A stretch of DNA of 64,000 nucleotides, from the NCBI RefSeq assembly GCF_000381345.1, contig NZ_KB906401.1:62001-126000 (forward strand), in the 5' to 3' direction. A program made the position numbers and the translations under genes. This DNA is from Deinococcus apachensis DSM 19763. Lineage in GTDB: Bacteria > Deinococcota > Deinococci > Deinococcales > Deinococcaceae. Shown here one piece after another: positions 25,800-35,879 of the stretch (position 1 is the first letter of the stretch; every line of letters starts with the position of its first letter). The notes beneath the pieces were generated by a model. It searched no databases. It worked only from the letters and a program-made list of their open reading frames with translations, and was not told where the DNA came from.

Positions 25800-26516
25800 T
25801 CATCCCAGTTCGCCTGCCAGTGCCGCCCGCACGATGAGGCCCCACTCGGCCTCGTTCGGAAGGTGGGCCATCCCATCAACTTCCAGCAGCCCCGCCCCCG
25901 ACGCCCGGGCGAACTCGCGTCCCACAGCCGGGGGACACAGGTGGTCCTCTGTGCCAACCACCACCCGCGCCGGGGTCCGCAACCGCCCGGCCCAGCGGAT
26001 GGGTGAGCCTTCCTCCCACTGCGCCTCCGTCAGCACAGCCTCGTAGTAGCAGCGCAGGATTCGGGAGGTGGTGGTGCGGTACACCCCGCGCAGGTCGGTG
26101 GGGGCGTTCACCGCAACCACCAGCCGCGCCGGGTGTTCCCGCACGGCGGTCAGGAGGGCCACCAGCCCGCCCAGCGAGAAGCCGAGCAGCACCGTGGAGG
26201 TTACATCAGGCCTGTCCCGGAGCCACTCCAGCACCCGCAGCGTGTCGCCCGGCCCGCTGCGCCCGTAGTCGTCGCACCCGCTCGACCCCCGCCAGCCGCG
26301 CAGGGAGAGGCTCAGGACGTGCCATCCGGCCTGATGAAAAAGCCGCGCTGGGCACGCCATGTCCGAGGCGTCCTGGCCCCAGCCGTGGAGCAGCACGGCG
26401 GCGGGGGCGTGGTGGGGCTGCTCCCACAGGTAGCCGCCCAGCGTCACGTCCCCCAGGGGGAGCGTGAGCCGGGAGGCGTCGGGGAGGGATGGGAGGTCCA
26501 GGCCGGGAATGTTCAC
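25800..26516 (-). CDS. Alpha/beta hydrolase
   Basis: 238 residues. The nucleophile elbow is GFSLGG, the oxyanion region is HGWGQDASD, and the catalytic His is in VDGMAHLPNEAE. Resembles small serine esterases or acyl peptidases; the substrate is unknown. Start GTG 26516 overlaps the stop of the upstream phosphatase (GTGA), so the pair is coupled. A longer frame to 26609 exists only as overlap with that gene. Confidence 0.85.
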   Translation of the reverse strand: MNIPGLDLPSLPDASRLTLPLGDVTLGGYLWEQPHHAPAAVLLHGWGQDASDMACPARLFHQAGWHVLSLSLRGWRGSSGCDDYGRSGPGDTLRVLEWLRDRPDVTSTVLLGFSLGGLVALLTAVREHPARLVVAVNAPTDLRGVYRTTTSRILRCYYEAVLTEAQWEEGSPIRWAGRLRTPARVVVGTEDHLCPPAVGREFARASGAGLLEVDGMAHLPNEAEWGLIVRAALAGELG

Positions 26517-27154
26517 AACTCCCCCCCCTCCAGATGGGCGGCGTCGTTTAACCGCACCAGTGTCCAGGCCGGAGGCGGCCACGCGGCGGGGTCGCCCTCC
26601 GTCCGCCATTCCGTCACCGACGCGGACCTCACCTCCACCTCGAAGGGCGGCAGCAGGGGAAGATTGCCGAACGCCACGAAGGACGCCTTGACGACTTCCG
26701 CATGGGTGAAGACGAGTGTGGTCTGCCCCGGGTGCCGCCGCGCCAGTGTCAGCAGCGTGTACGAGGCGCGGGTGACGAGCGAGGCCCAGGACTCGCTGAC
26801 GGACTCGAAGGGGTGAAAGACGCCGCCGGGGGTGGCGTAGCGGGTCTGGAATTCCTGCGTGGGTATTCCGTCCGCCTCCTCGGGCACTGCCCAGGAGATC
26901 AGGCCGGGATCGAGGAGGACTGACGGCAGGTTCAGGTCCCGCGTGACCACCTCGGCTGTCTTCTGGGCACGGGGCAGCGGAGACGAGTAGACCGCTTGTG
27001 CTTCCAGCCCCTGCCGGGCGAGACGGTCACGCAGCCGCTCGGCCTGCCGAACTCCCTCCGGCGTCAGCCCCCGGTCCCCCCTTGCCCCGCCGACGATGCC
27101 CTCCCGCTTGTGCCAGGAGTCGGCGTGACGAAGCAGCAGGAGGCCAGTTGACAT
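26513..27154 (-). CDS. Histidine phosphatase family protein
   Basis: 213 residues. The phosphatase signature LLLLRHADSW (5-14) supplies the catalytic His; a second conserved His is in LVFTHAEVVKASF, and the acid region follows YSSPLPRAQKTAEV. Probably a broad phosphomonoesterase of the phosphoglycerate mutase fold. Start ATG 27154 has TACCCT seven bases upstream and no ribosome binding site. The frame extends upstream without support. Confidence 0.87.
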   Translation of the reverse strand: MSTGLLLLRHADSWHKREGIVGGARGDRGLTPEGVRQAERLRDRLARQGLEAQAVYSSPLPRAQKTAEVVTRDLNLPSVLLDPGLISWAVPEEADGIPTQEFQTRYATPGGVFHPFESVSESWASLVTRASYTLLTLARRHPGQTTLVFTHAEVVKASFVAFGNLPLLPPFEVEVRSASVTEWRTEGDPAAWPPPAWTLVRLNDAAHLEGGEL

Positions 27155-27224
27155 CCCCCTCAGGGTAAAGACTTCTCGTTGGGTCTGTTCATACCGCGTC
27201 AGCACCCCGCCAAACAATGGAGGC

Positions 27225-27392
27225 ATGAGAAAAGTCCTGACCCTCCTGTGCGCCGCGCTGCTGCTCGCCGCCTGCAACGACAAGACCCAGAGCAGCTCCA
27301 GCACGAGCACGACGACCACCAAGAGCTTCGACTCGACCGGCCAGTCGCAGGGGACGACCACCACCACGACGACGGAGCAGAAGAGTCCCTGA
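27225..27392 (+). CDS. Small Ser/Thr-rich lipoprotein
   Basis: 55 residues, too short for many gene finders. The signal sequence MRKVLTLLCAALLLAACNDK ends in a good lipobox (LAAC, Cys-17). The mature part is only 39 residues and almost all Ser, Thr, Gln and charged residues, including runs of four and seven Thr. It probably sits on the membrane surface; the role is unknown. A GGAGG lies only one base from the ATG, too near for a normal ribosome binding site, whereas an AACAAT box six bases upstream fits the leaderless pattern. Confidence 0.7.
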   Translation: MRKVLTLLCAALLLAACNDKTQSSSSTSTTTTKSFDSTGQSQGTTTTTTTEQKSP

Positions 27393-27402
27393 GGCGCCCA
27401 GG

Positions 27403-27451
27403 GAAGAGGCCCGCCCCACTCGCCTTTTTCAGCGCTGGGACGGGCCTCTTC
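27403..27451. terminator. Bidirectional hairpin between convergent genes
   Basis: An 11-base perfect stem, GAAGAGGCCCG/CGGGCCTCTTC, continues after one mismatch as CCCA/TGGG around a 17-base loop containing TTTTT. It lies between the small lipoprotein stop and the speA stop, so it can end transcription from both sides. No strong T tract follows on either strand. Confidence 0.6.
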
Positions 27452-27474
27452 AGGTGGCCGGGAGATAACCCCGC

Positions 27475-29382
<1,908 letters not shown>

Positions 29383-29453
29383 CTCAGGCGTCCTCCGTCC
29401 ATGGGGTAGGCTCGCCGTGCGCGGGGTCGGGGGCAGGCCTGCCTTGCGGAGGG

Positions 29454-29498
<45 letters not shown>

Positions 29499-29551
29499 GC
29501 GGGCGTGGGAAGGGGGATGGGTAGCAATCCGGACCCGTCCCACCCCCGACC

Positions 29552-30535
29552 TCAGCGGCAGGCGTCCAGATCCTCGGCCAGCCCGTCCAGATGCCCCCTC
29601 AGGTACGCCGGGGCCCAGTCCCGCACGCCCGGCTGGTGCGCCCGCTGGAGAATCCATCCCACCAGCCACACCCGCCGGGCGACCAGGAAGCAGTCCAGGT
29701 CCGACCAGACGGCGGACAGGCGTCGCGCCGAGGCGTATCCAGCCAGGAAGGCCGCGCGCAGAGCGGGAAAGTCCGGCCGATGCCGTACATGCACGAGCGT
29801 GGCCGCCGCGTCATAGGGAAAGGGTCCGAAGACGGCATCGTCGAAGTCGATGGGCACAGCCTGCCCGCCCTGCATGAGGTAGTTGCCCTGGTGCAGGTCC
29901 GCGTGGATCAGGCCCACCTCCCCAGCTTCACGCGCCCTGGCAAAAGCCTCACGGGCGACAGCCAGGCCCTCACAGAGCTGCGCGCGATCCCCGGAAGACA
30001 GGGGAGCCTGCCCTGCGAAGAACGCCTCGTCCCCCTCGAAGCCCAGCGTGGCCCGCCAGAGCGGGGCGGGGAGCCGGTAGGTGAGCGAGTGGGCATGGAG
30101 CTTCGCCATCAGCCGCCCCACCCTGTGCAGGTGTTCCGGAAGTGGCTGCTCACCCACGAACTCGCCGTCCGCCCACTCGAAGAGGGCGCAGAACCAGCGG
30201 GAACCCGGGGAGGCACCCTCGATTACCTGCAACACGTCTCCCCCGGGGGGAACGAGGGGCGCGGGCAGGGCCAGCGCGGTGTCCCGCCGCAGGGCGGTCA
30301 GCCAGGCCAGCTCGGCCCCGATCTCCTCCCGGGTGTAGCGGAAGGGCCGGTACAGGCGCAGTGCCCGGGGACCCGCCCCGGTATTCACCCGGAAGGTAAC
30401 GTTCTCGGCGTGCCCGTACAGGTCGAGCGGGGCGTCGGACAGGCTGAAGGCCGCCAGCGCCCGGCGAGCCACCTGTTCCCAGCGGCCCACCTGCGCGGCG
30501 AACTCCCGGGCGGGTGTGGTGGTGATCTCGGTCAT
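29552..30535 (-). CDS. Phosphotransferase of the APH/ChoK kinase-like family
   Basis: 327 residues. The catalytic loop LIHADLHQGNYLM and the metal-binding motif PIDFDDAVFGPFPYD mark an aminoglycoside-phosphotransferase-fold kinase. Similar to SrkA/homoserine-kinase-like stress kinases; the substrate is not deducible. The ATG is six bases after TAGGGT and has no ribosome binding site. It stands alone next to tRNA-Asp. Confidence 0.87.
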   Translation of the reverse strand: MTEITTTPAREFAAQVGRWEQVARRALAAFSLSDAPLDLYGHAENVTFRVNTGAGPRALRLYRPFRYTREEIGAELAWLTALRRDTALALPAPLVPPGGDVLQVIEGASPGSRWFCALFEWADGEFVGEQPLPEHLHRVGRLMAKLHAHSLTYRLPAPLWRATLGFEGDEAFFAGQAPLSSGDRAQLCEGLAVAREAFARAREAGEVGLIHADLHQGNYLMQGGQAVPIDFDDAVFGPFPYDAAATLVHVRHRPDFPALRAAFLAGYASARRLSAVWSDLDCFLVARRVWLVGWILQRAHQPGVRDWAPAYLRGHLDGLAEDLDACR

Positions 30536-30607
30536 CCCCTTACCCTACCGGGCGCGGGAGACATGACCACAACGAGAAGGAGCGAGGCTTTCACCTCGCT
30601 CCCCTTC

Positions 30608-30685
<78 letters not shown>

Positions 30686-30752
30686 CGGACCAGAGGTTAT
30701 AGGGCGCCGGGCGGGAAGTCAAGCCGGGCGGGGCCGCGCTACCCTGGGCCAC

Positions 30753-31742
30753 ATGACAGGGCAAGCCGGAAGAGTGGTCTTCACACGAGGGGGGCTGACG
30801 GAGAGCGTCCACACCGTTCACGTGGTCGTCGTGGACCGGGAGGGGCGGCGGGTCGCCTCCTGCGGGGACGCGGACCTCGTCACCTTTCCGCGCTCCAGCT
30901 CCAAGCCGGTGCAGGCGCTCCCGCTGGCCTTGAGCGCCCCCGACCTGCCCGCCGATGAACTCGCCATCGCCTGTGCCAGCCACGCGGGCACACCGGAGCA
31001 TTTGGCGGTGGTGGAGCGGCTGCTCGCCCGCTCGGGCAGCACTGTGGACGACCTGCGCTGCGGCACGCACCCCCCCTTCAACCCCGGGGTGGCCGCCGAC
31101 CTGATTCGCCGGAACGAGAAGCCGACGCCGCTGCACCACAACTGCTCGGGCAAGCACGCGGGGATGCTCCTCTCGTGCGTGCTGAACGGCTGGCCGTGCG
31201 AGGGGTATACGGAATACGGGCACCCGTTGCAAGTGCGGATTCGGGAACTGCACGCCGAGCTGGGCGGCGTTCCCCTGGATGACGTTCATCTGGGAACGGA
31301 CGGGTGCAGCGTGCCCGCGTTGGCGTTGCCACTGCATGGGGCGGCGCGCATCTTCGCCCGGCTGGCGGCTCCAGAGGGCGAACTGGGCCCGGCCCTGGAA
31401 CGCATCTTCCAGGCCATGACCACCCATCCCTTCCTGATCGCCGGAGCGGGGCGGCTCGACACCACGCTGATGCCGCTCGTGCCCGGCCTGGCGGCGAAGA
31501 TGGGGGCGGAGGCGTTCTACGGGATGGCGCTGCGGGACACGCTGCGCGGCCCCCTGGGAATCGCCTTCAAGATCATGGACGCTGGCGAGCGGGCCCGGCC
31601 CCACGTCGCCCTCGCCGCGCTGGAGATGCTCGGTCTGCCCATTACCGAGGAGATGCGCGCCCTCGCGCCCACCCCCCTGCACAACTGGGCGGGGCGGGAG
31701 GTGGGCACGGTGGAGGTGGAGTTGCCCGCAGTCCGGAGCTAG
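30753..31742 (+). CDS. L-asparaginase II family protein
   Basis: 329 residues of the asparaginase II (thermolabile, PF06089-like) family, which hydrolyses Asn to Asp and ammonia. Characteristic segments are FPRSSSKPVQALPL (about 48-61), HHNCSGKHAGML (about 129-140) and LGTDGCSVPALALPL (about 177-191). Cytoplasmic, with no signal peptide. Start ATG 30753 is seven bases after TACCCT (30740-30745), a leaderless arrangement. Beside a tRNA-Asp gene by position only. Confidence 0.9.
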   Translation: MTGQAGRVVFTRGGLTESVHTVHVVVVDREGRRVASCGDADLVTFPRSSSKPVQALPLALSAPDLPADELAIACASHAGTPEHLAVVERLLARSGSTVDDLRCGTHPPFNPGVAADLIRRNEKPTPLHHNCSGKHAGMLLSCVLNGWPCEGYTEYGHPLQVRIRELHAELGGVPLDDVHLGTDGCSVPALALPLHGAARIFARLAAPEGELGPALERIFQAMTTHPFLIAGAGRLDTTLMPLVPGLAAKMGAEAFYGMALRDTLRGPLGIAFKIMDAGERARPHVALAALEMLGLPITEEMRALAPTPLHNWAGREVGTVEVELPAVRS

Positions 31743-31861
31743 GGCCGCGAAATCAGGGCGTCTTCGGGAGTCGTCCTCACTCCGGTTGTCACGGCCCCGC
31801 TCCAGCCCGTCCCCAACCCGGCCCGACCCCTGTGCCGCCTGCTACGGTCACGGCCAAGTCT

Positions 31862-31878
31862 CCTTATTTAAAATAAGG
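31862..31878. promoter_or_regulatory. AT-rich perfect palindrome over the -10 of the next gene
   Basis: CCTTATTT-A-AAATAAGG is a perfect 17-base palindrome in a very GC-rich setting. It contains TAAAAT (31869-31874), which would serve as the -10 box five bases before GTG 31880. A repressor or the gene product itself could bind here. The binding partner is unknown. Confidence 0.45.
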
Positions 31879-31879
31879 C

Positions 31880-32248
31880 GTGAGCCCCTCCGAGCAGGCC
31901 GAGCAACTGTACCTGGCCCGGAACAGCGCCCGGGCGGCCATCAGCTACGCCGCGGGACTGGCCTCTGCTCAGGGGGACCCGGTGGGCTTCTCCCAGGCCG
32001 TTTGCCTGTTCATCTCTGCTCTGGAAGCCCGAACGGTGCGGAGGATGGTCGGCATCGAGGAGCAGGCGCTCGACCTCGTCTGCACCCTCCGGGAGGACCG
32101 GCTGCGGCCGCGCTTCCCCGGGAAGGAAAGCTGGTTCCTGCCGCCCGTCGCCCGGGAACCCGTCCCGCCCCGGGGCGGGACAGGCGGACGCCGCTCCGAG
32201 CCTGACCTCTCCGGGCTGCCCTCCAAATGTCCGGAGTGCATAATTTGA
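31880..32248 (+). CDS. Unknown small protein behind a palindromic promoter
   Basis: 122 residues; not recognised. The first 75 residues are predicted helical (EQLYLARNSARAAISYAAGLA, then VCLFISALEARTVRRMVGIEEQ); the tail is Pro/Gly-rich and ends KCPECII with a CxxC. No signal peptide. Start GTG 31880 is supported by the AT-rich palindrome and -10 box immediately upstream and by a strong terminator 36 bases after the stop. Function cannot be assigned; a small regulator or antitoxin-like protein is possible but unsupported. Confidence 0.6.
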   Translation: MSPSEQAEQLYLARNSARAAISYAAGLASAQGDPVGFSQAVCLFISALEARTVRRMVGIEEQALDLVCTLREDRLRPRFPGKESWFLPPVAREPVPPRGGTGGRRSEPDLSGLPSKCPECII

Positions 32249-32273
32249 CTTCCCCTGCATTCCATGCTATCTT
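32245..32273 (+). promoter_or_regulatory. Near-consensus promoter just before a terminator
   Basis: TTGACT (32245-32250) and TATCTT (32268-32273) have an exact 17-base spacer, but the stem of a terminator begins eleven bases later at 32284. No gene follows on this strand. It could drive a tiny RNA, act against the converging oligopeptidase gene, or be chance. Confidence 0.4.
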
Positions 32274-32283
32274 TTTTTCATCA

Positions 32284-32306
32284 CCGCCCAAGAGGCGGCT
32301 TTTTTA
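32284..32306 (+). terminator. Rho-independent terminator
   Basis: Stem CCGCC/GGCGG with a short loop, followed by C and a run of six T. It ends the 31880-32248 transcript and overlaps the last bases of the converging oligopeptidase gene. Confidence 0.8.
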
Positions 32307-34373
32307 TTGCCCCTCCAGCCGCCCCTCGACCGCGGCCAGTGCGAAGGCGTATTCCTCGGCGGCCTCGTTCAGGGCGTCATAGCGCCCGCTGGAGCCGCCG
32401 TGCCCCGCGCCCAGGTTCGTCTTGAGGACGAGGGTGCCGCTGCCAGGCTGCCGCAGGTCGCGCAGGCGGGCAGCGTACTTGGCGGGTTCCCAGTAGGCCA
32501 CGCGCGGGTCGTTCAGGCCAGTGGAGACGAAGAGGTGGGGATAGACGCCCGCCTTCAGGTTGTCGTAGGGGCTGTACTCGCGCATGGTGGCGTAAGCAGC
32601 GGGGTCATTCGGGTTGCCCCACTCGTCGTACTCACCGGTCGTCAGGGGAATGGAGTCGTCGAGCATGGTGGAGAGCACGTCCACGAAGGGCACGCCGACA
32701 AAGGCTGCCCGGAAAAGCTCGGGACGCAGATTCACCACGGCGCCCATCAGCAGGCCGCCCGCGCTGCGGCCCACCGCCACGAGGTCACTTGCGATGCCCT
32801 CCGCCTTCAGGTGCTCGGCGGCAGCGATGAAGTCAGTGAAGGTGTTCATTTTGTGGGCCAGTTTCCCGGCCTCGTACCAGCGGCGGCCGAGTTCGGAGCC
32901 GCCCCGGATGTGGGCGATGGCCCAGACCCAGCCCCGGTCGAGCAGGGGCAGGCGGGCCGAGCGGAACTCGGGGTCGGTGGGAAAGCCGTAGCTGCCATAG
33001 GCGTACAGCAGCGTCGGGGCGGGCAGGGCCGTATCTTTCCGGCGCACCAGGCTGACGGGCACCCGCTCGCCGTCCTTCGCCGCCGCCCATACCTGCTCGG
33101 CCACATACTGCGAGGGGTCGTAGTTGGGAACGGGCGTGGCCTTGACGAGCGTGGTCTGCAAGGTGTTCAGATCGAGGTCCAGATGCTCGGCGGGCCGGGT
33201 GAGGCTGGTGTACACGATCCGGGCGGAGGTTGTGTCAAAGATGTGGTTGGGGCCGACGTAGACGGTGTAACTCGCCTCGGGGAATTCGACGCGGCGGGGT
33301 GGGCCGTACCCTTCGGGTGTGCGGGGCAGCACCCACAGCCGGGTGAAGCCTCCCTCACGACCGGAAACGAGCAGGTGCGAGGCGAAGAGGTGCATATCGG
33401 TGAGGTGCCGCTGCGGGTCGTGCGGCAAAACTTCGGTGGCGTCCGCCCAGGTCAGGCCGTCCTTTTTCGGCAGGGTGACGAGCTTGAACTCCGTCGCGCC
33501 CCCCTGATTCGTCAGGGCGAGCCAGTGGTCGCCGCCGTCCGTCACCGAGTATTCGACGCCGCGCTCGCGGGGGAGGAGGAGCTGTGGTCGGGCTTGCGGG
33601 CCGTGGGTATCCAGCGCGTGCCACTCGGAGGTGATCCCGGCATTGCTGACGATCAGCAGCGTGTCGCCGTTTTCGGAGAGAACCGCGCCTGCCAGGAAGG
33701 TCACGTCGTCTTCCTGATACAGCAGTTCATCCCCCTCCCGCGCCTGACTCAAGGTGTGGCGCCAGAGTTGGTAGGGCCGCTGGGTGGCATCGTCGCGGGC
33801 ATAGTACAGATGGGAACTGTCCGCGCCCCAGGCCAGGGTCCAGCCATTAACGGCGGTCAGGGGAGCTTCGGCCAGCTCTCCCGTCCGGGTGTCCAGCACG
33901 CGCAGCTCGAACACCTCCTGCCCGGTCGTGTCGAGCAGGTAGGCCCAGTACCGCCCGTCGGGGCTGGGGCGGGTGTCGTACACCCACACGTTCGCGTGGC
34001 CCTCGCGCTCCTTCAGGGCGTTGAGGTCGAGGAGCACCTCCTCCTCTCCCCCGTTCAGCGGGCGGCGCAGGAAGATCGGGTGGGCCTTTCCCTCCTCCGT
34101 GCGGGTGAAGTAGGCGTAGTCCCCCTCCGGCACGGGCGGCTGGTCGTCGCGCTCCTGCACGTGGGAGAGGAGTTCCTGGTAGATCGCCTGCTGCGTCTCG
34201 CGCAGAGGCGCCATCACCGCCTCCAGATGGGCGTTCTCGGCGTTCAGGTAGCCCAGCACCTCGGGGTCGGCCTTGCTCTGGGTCTTGAGCCAGTGGTAAT
34301 CGTCGGGGCGGACCTCGCCGTGCAGGGTGTGGGTGATCGGCTTCTTCGCAGGGCGGGGCGGGCTGGAGGTCAT
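32304..34373 (-). CDS. Oligopeptidase B-type prolyl oligopeptidase family serine protease
   Basis: 689 residues. The N-terminal part (about 1-400) is a beta-propeller that gates access; the C-terminal alpha/beta hydrolase has the catalytic Ser in VGRSAGGLL (about 535), with GSYGFPTDPEFRS and RGGSELGRRWYEAGK upstream, and the catalytic His in GAGHGGSSGR (about 658). These motifs match oligopeptidase B, which cuts short peptides after Arg or Lys in the cytoplasm. The start ATG follows TACGCT by six bases and lacks a ribosome binding site. Full length. Confidence 0.92.
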   Translation of the reverse strand: MTSSPPRPAKKPITHTLHGEVRPDDYHWLKTQSKADPEVLGYLNAENAHLEAVMAPLRETQQAIYQELLSHVQERDDQPPVPEGDYAYFTRTEEGKAHPIFLRRPLNGGEEEVLLDLNALKEREGHANVWVYDTRPSPDGRYWAYLLDTTGQEVFELRVLDTRTGELAEAPLTAVNGWTLAWGADSSHLYYARDDATQRPYQLWRHTLSQAREGDELLYQEDDVTFLAGAVLSENGDTLLIVSNAGITSEWHALDTHGPQARPQLLLPRERGVEYSVTDGGDHWLALTNQGGATEFKLVTLPKKDGLTWADATEVLPHDPQRHLTDMHLFASHLLVSGREGGFTRLWVLPRTPEGYGPPRRVEFPEASYTVYVGPNHIFDTTSARIVYTSLTRPAEHLDLDLNTLQTTLVKATPVPNYDPSQYVAEQVWAAAKDGERVPVSLVRRKDTALPAPTLLYAYGSYGFPTDPEFRSARLPLLDRGWVWAIAHIRGGSELGRRWYEAGKLAHKMNTFTDFIAAAEHLKAEGIASDLVAVGRSAGGLLMGAVVNLRPELFRAAFVGVPFVDVLSTMLDDSIPLTTGEYDEWGNPNDPAAYATMREYSPYDNLKAGVYPHLFVSTGLNDPRVAYWEPAKYAARLRDLRQPGSGTLVLKTNLGAGHGGSSGRYDALNEAAEEYAFALAAVEGRLEGQ

Positions 34374-34410
34374 GCCCGGAGCGTAGCAGGGCGTGCGTTA
34401 CCCTGGCCGC

Positions 34411-35439
34411 ATGTTCCGCCGTGACCCCCTGCGCGCCGCCCTCTCCGGGGTGGAGGAGGTGCTGGGCCGGGACCTGCGCCCCGCCTTTCCCCTGCTGCGG
34501 CTGGCCCTGCGGCGGGGCGGCGTGCTCAGCGTGGCGCGGGGAGACCGGGTAGCTCTCGCCGGGCTGGGCGGCGTGCCGCGTGAAGGGATATTCGAGCTGG
34601 CGAGCGTCACCAAGCCCTTCACCGCGGCGCTAGCAGGCGTGCTCGTGCGGGAGGGGCGGCTGGCCTGGGATCAACCCCTGTCCGCATTGGGGGGGCCGTG
34701 GCGCGGCTTTCCCGCCTTCGTGACCCCGCGCGCCCTGGCAACCCACACGGCGGGGCTGCCCCCACATCCGGCCCGGGTGATCGTCACCAGCTTCACTCGC
34801 TTTCAGGACCCCTACGGCGGGATGAGTACGCGGGACGTGCTGGCGAGCGCGCGGCGCTGGGCAAACCGGCGCGCAGCGGGCCGCTTCGCCTACTCCAACC
34901 TGGGGCTAGGGGTGCTGGCGCTGGCCCTGGCGTCCGGTTCGGGAGAAGCCCTGAACGCGGCCGGTTACGGGGGGGCGCTCGCCCGGTATGTGACGGGACC
35001 GCTGGGGCTGGACAGCGTGACCCTCACGCCCCCAGCCGGTCGGCTGGTCACCCCCACGGCCACGCTGCTGGGCGAGGGGATCACTGGCTTCGGGCCCCTG
35101 GCCGGGGCCGGAGGGCTGTTCGGCACGGGGGCCGACCTGCTGACCTTCGCGGGGGCGCACCTGGACGGCCGTCTCGGCGGGGACTGGCGGGCGGTGACGC
35201 GCCCCCCCGGCCTGCCTCCCCACCTGACCGGGGTGGCGCCCGGCTGGCTAGAGTCGCGCGGCGTGTGGTGGCACGACGGGGTGGCGCGGGGCACCCGCAC
35301 GGCCCTGGGCTTTCGTCCGGCAGATGGGACTGCCGCCGTGCTCCTGGTACGCGGCGGGCTGCCGCTGCTGGGGCTGCGGGGGGCGGTGCCGATAGGGCTC
35401 CTGGCGCTGCTGGGGGGTGGGGGTCAAGCGATAGGTTGA
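34411..35439 (+). CDS. Beta-lactamase-fold serine hydrolase
   Basis: 342 residues. The SxxK motif is ASVTKPF (Ser-65, Lys-68) and the YxN motif is YSNLGLG (Tyr-161). Fits the class C beta-lactamase/D-alanyl carboxypeptidase/esterase group. No signal peptide is evident, so it may be cytoplasmic or have an unusual export. Start ATG 34411 has TACCCT (34399-34404) six bases upstream; an in-frame ATG at 34393 would lie upstream of that box. Divergent from the oligopeptidase, sharing a 37-base gap with back-to-back -10 boxes. Confidence 0.86.
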   Translation: MFRRDPLRAALSGVEEVLGRDLRPAFPLLRLALRRGGVLSVARGDRVALAGLGGVPREGIFELASVTKPFTAALAGVLVREGRLAWDQPLSALGGPWRGFPAFVTPRALATHTAGLPPHPARVIVTSFTRFQDPYGGMSTRDVLASARRWANRRAAGRFAYSNLGLGVLALALASGSGEALNAAGYGGALARYVTGPLGLDSVTLTPPAGRLVTPTATLLGEGITGFGPLAGAGGLFGTGADLLTFAGAHLDGRLGGDWRAVTRPPGLPPHLTGVAPGWLESRGVWWHDGVARGTRTALGFRPADGTAAVLLVRGGLPLLGLRGAVPIGLLALLGGGGQAIG

Positions 35440-35879
35440 ACCGTCAGGCGGCGGGACGGGTTCGTTCGGAGCTGTCCAGGGTTGAGCGCGGGGTTTCCCT
35501 TTTTGGGAAGGGGGCCGGGCGTCTTGATACGGTTTGCCCCCACCCGGGGAGTTCTCCGCTACGCTCGACAAGGTTCCTGCCCATCTCGCCTGTGGCCGTC
35601 TTCCTCCACGCACAAGGTTTGATCCTGCTGTTCTCCAAGTTGTGGGGCTAGCGTCTCGTTGCTCGCGCAAGGCGGGGTGAAGGCCGTGCGAGAGCGAGCA
35701 ATGGGCCGTCTACAGGAGACGGTTTTCAAAAGCTGGAGCTTTGGCGCTCTTACTCCTTCGCCCTGGTGGGGGAGGTTAGGGGGGTAACAAGCGTCAGCTT
35801 GCCCTCCTGCCCAGCCCCAAAGAGCCCTCCCAAACGCGCCCCTCGCGGTTGATCCTCCCCCAGACGGCAGGAACTCACG
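35440..35879. other. 440-base noncoding region with inverted repeats
   Basis: No convincing ORF. It holds a GGGTTTCCC/GGGAAGGGGGCC block near 35490 that loosely resembles the ends of the dispersed repeat family, an inverted repeat TTGCTCGC (35659-35666)/GCGAGCAA (35694-35701), and the terminator-like hairpin listed separately. The last 100 bases are unremarkable. Possibly remnants of repeats or a decayed gene; a structured RNA is not excluded. Confidence 0.4.
35706..35726 (+). terminator. Terminator-like hairpin
   Basis: CCGTCT-ACAGG-AGACGG followed by TTTT. It lies about 265 bases beyond the serine hydrolase stop and immediately after the TTGCTCGC inverted repeat, so it might end either the hydrolase mRNA or an RNA made in this gap. 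Confidence 0.45.

Noticed and set aside
31868..32260. Minus-strand 130-codon ORF opposite the unknown gene at 31880
   Set aside because: No start signal; the plus strand has a palindromic promoter and a terminator in the right order.
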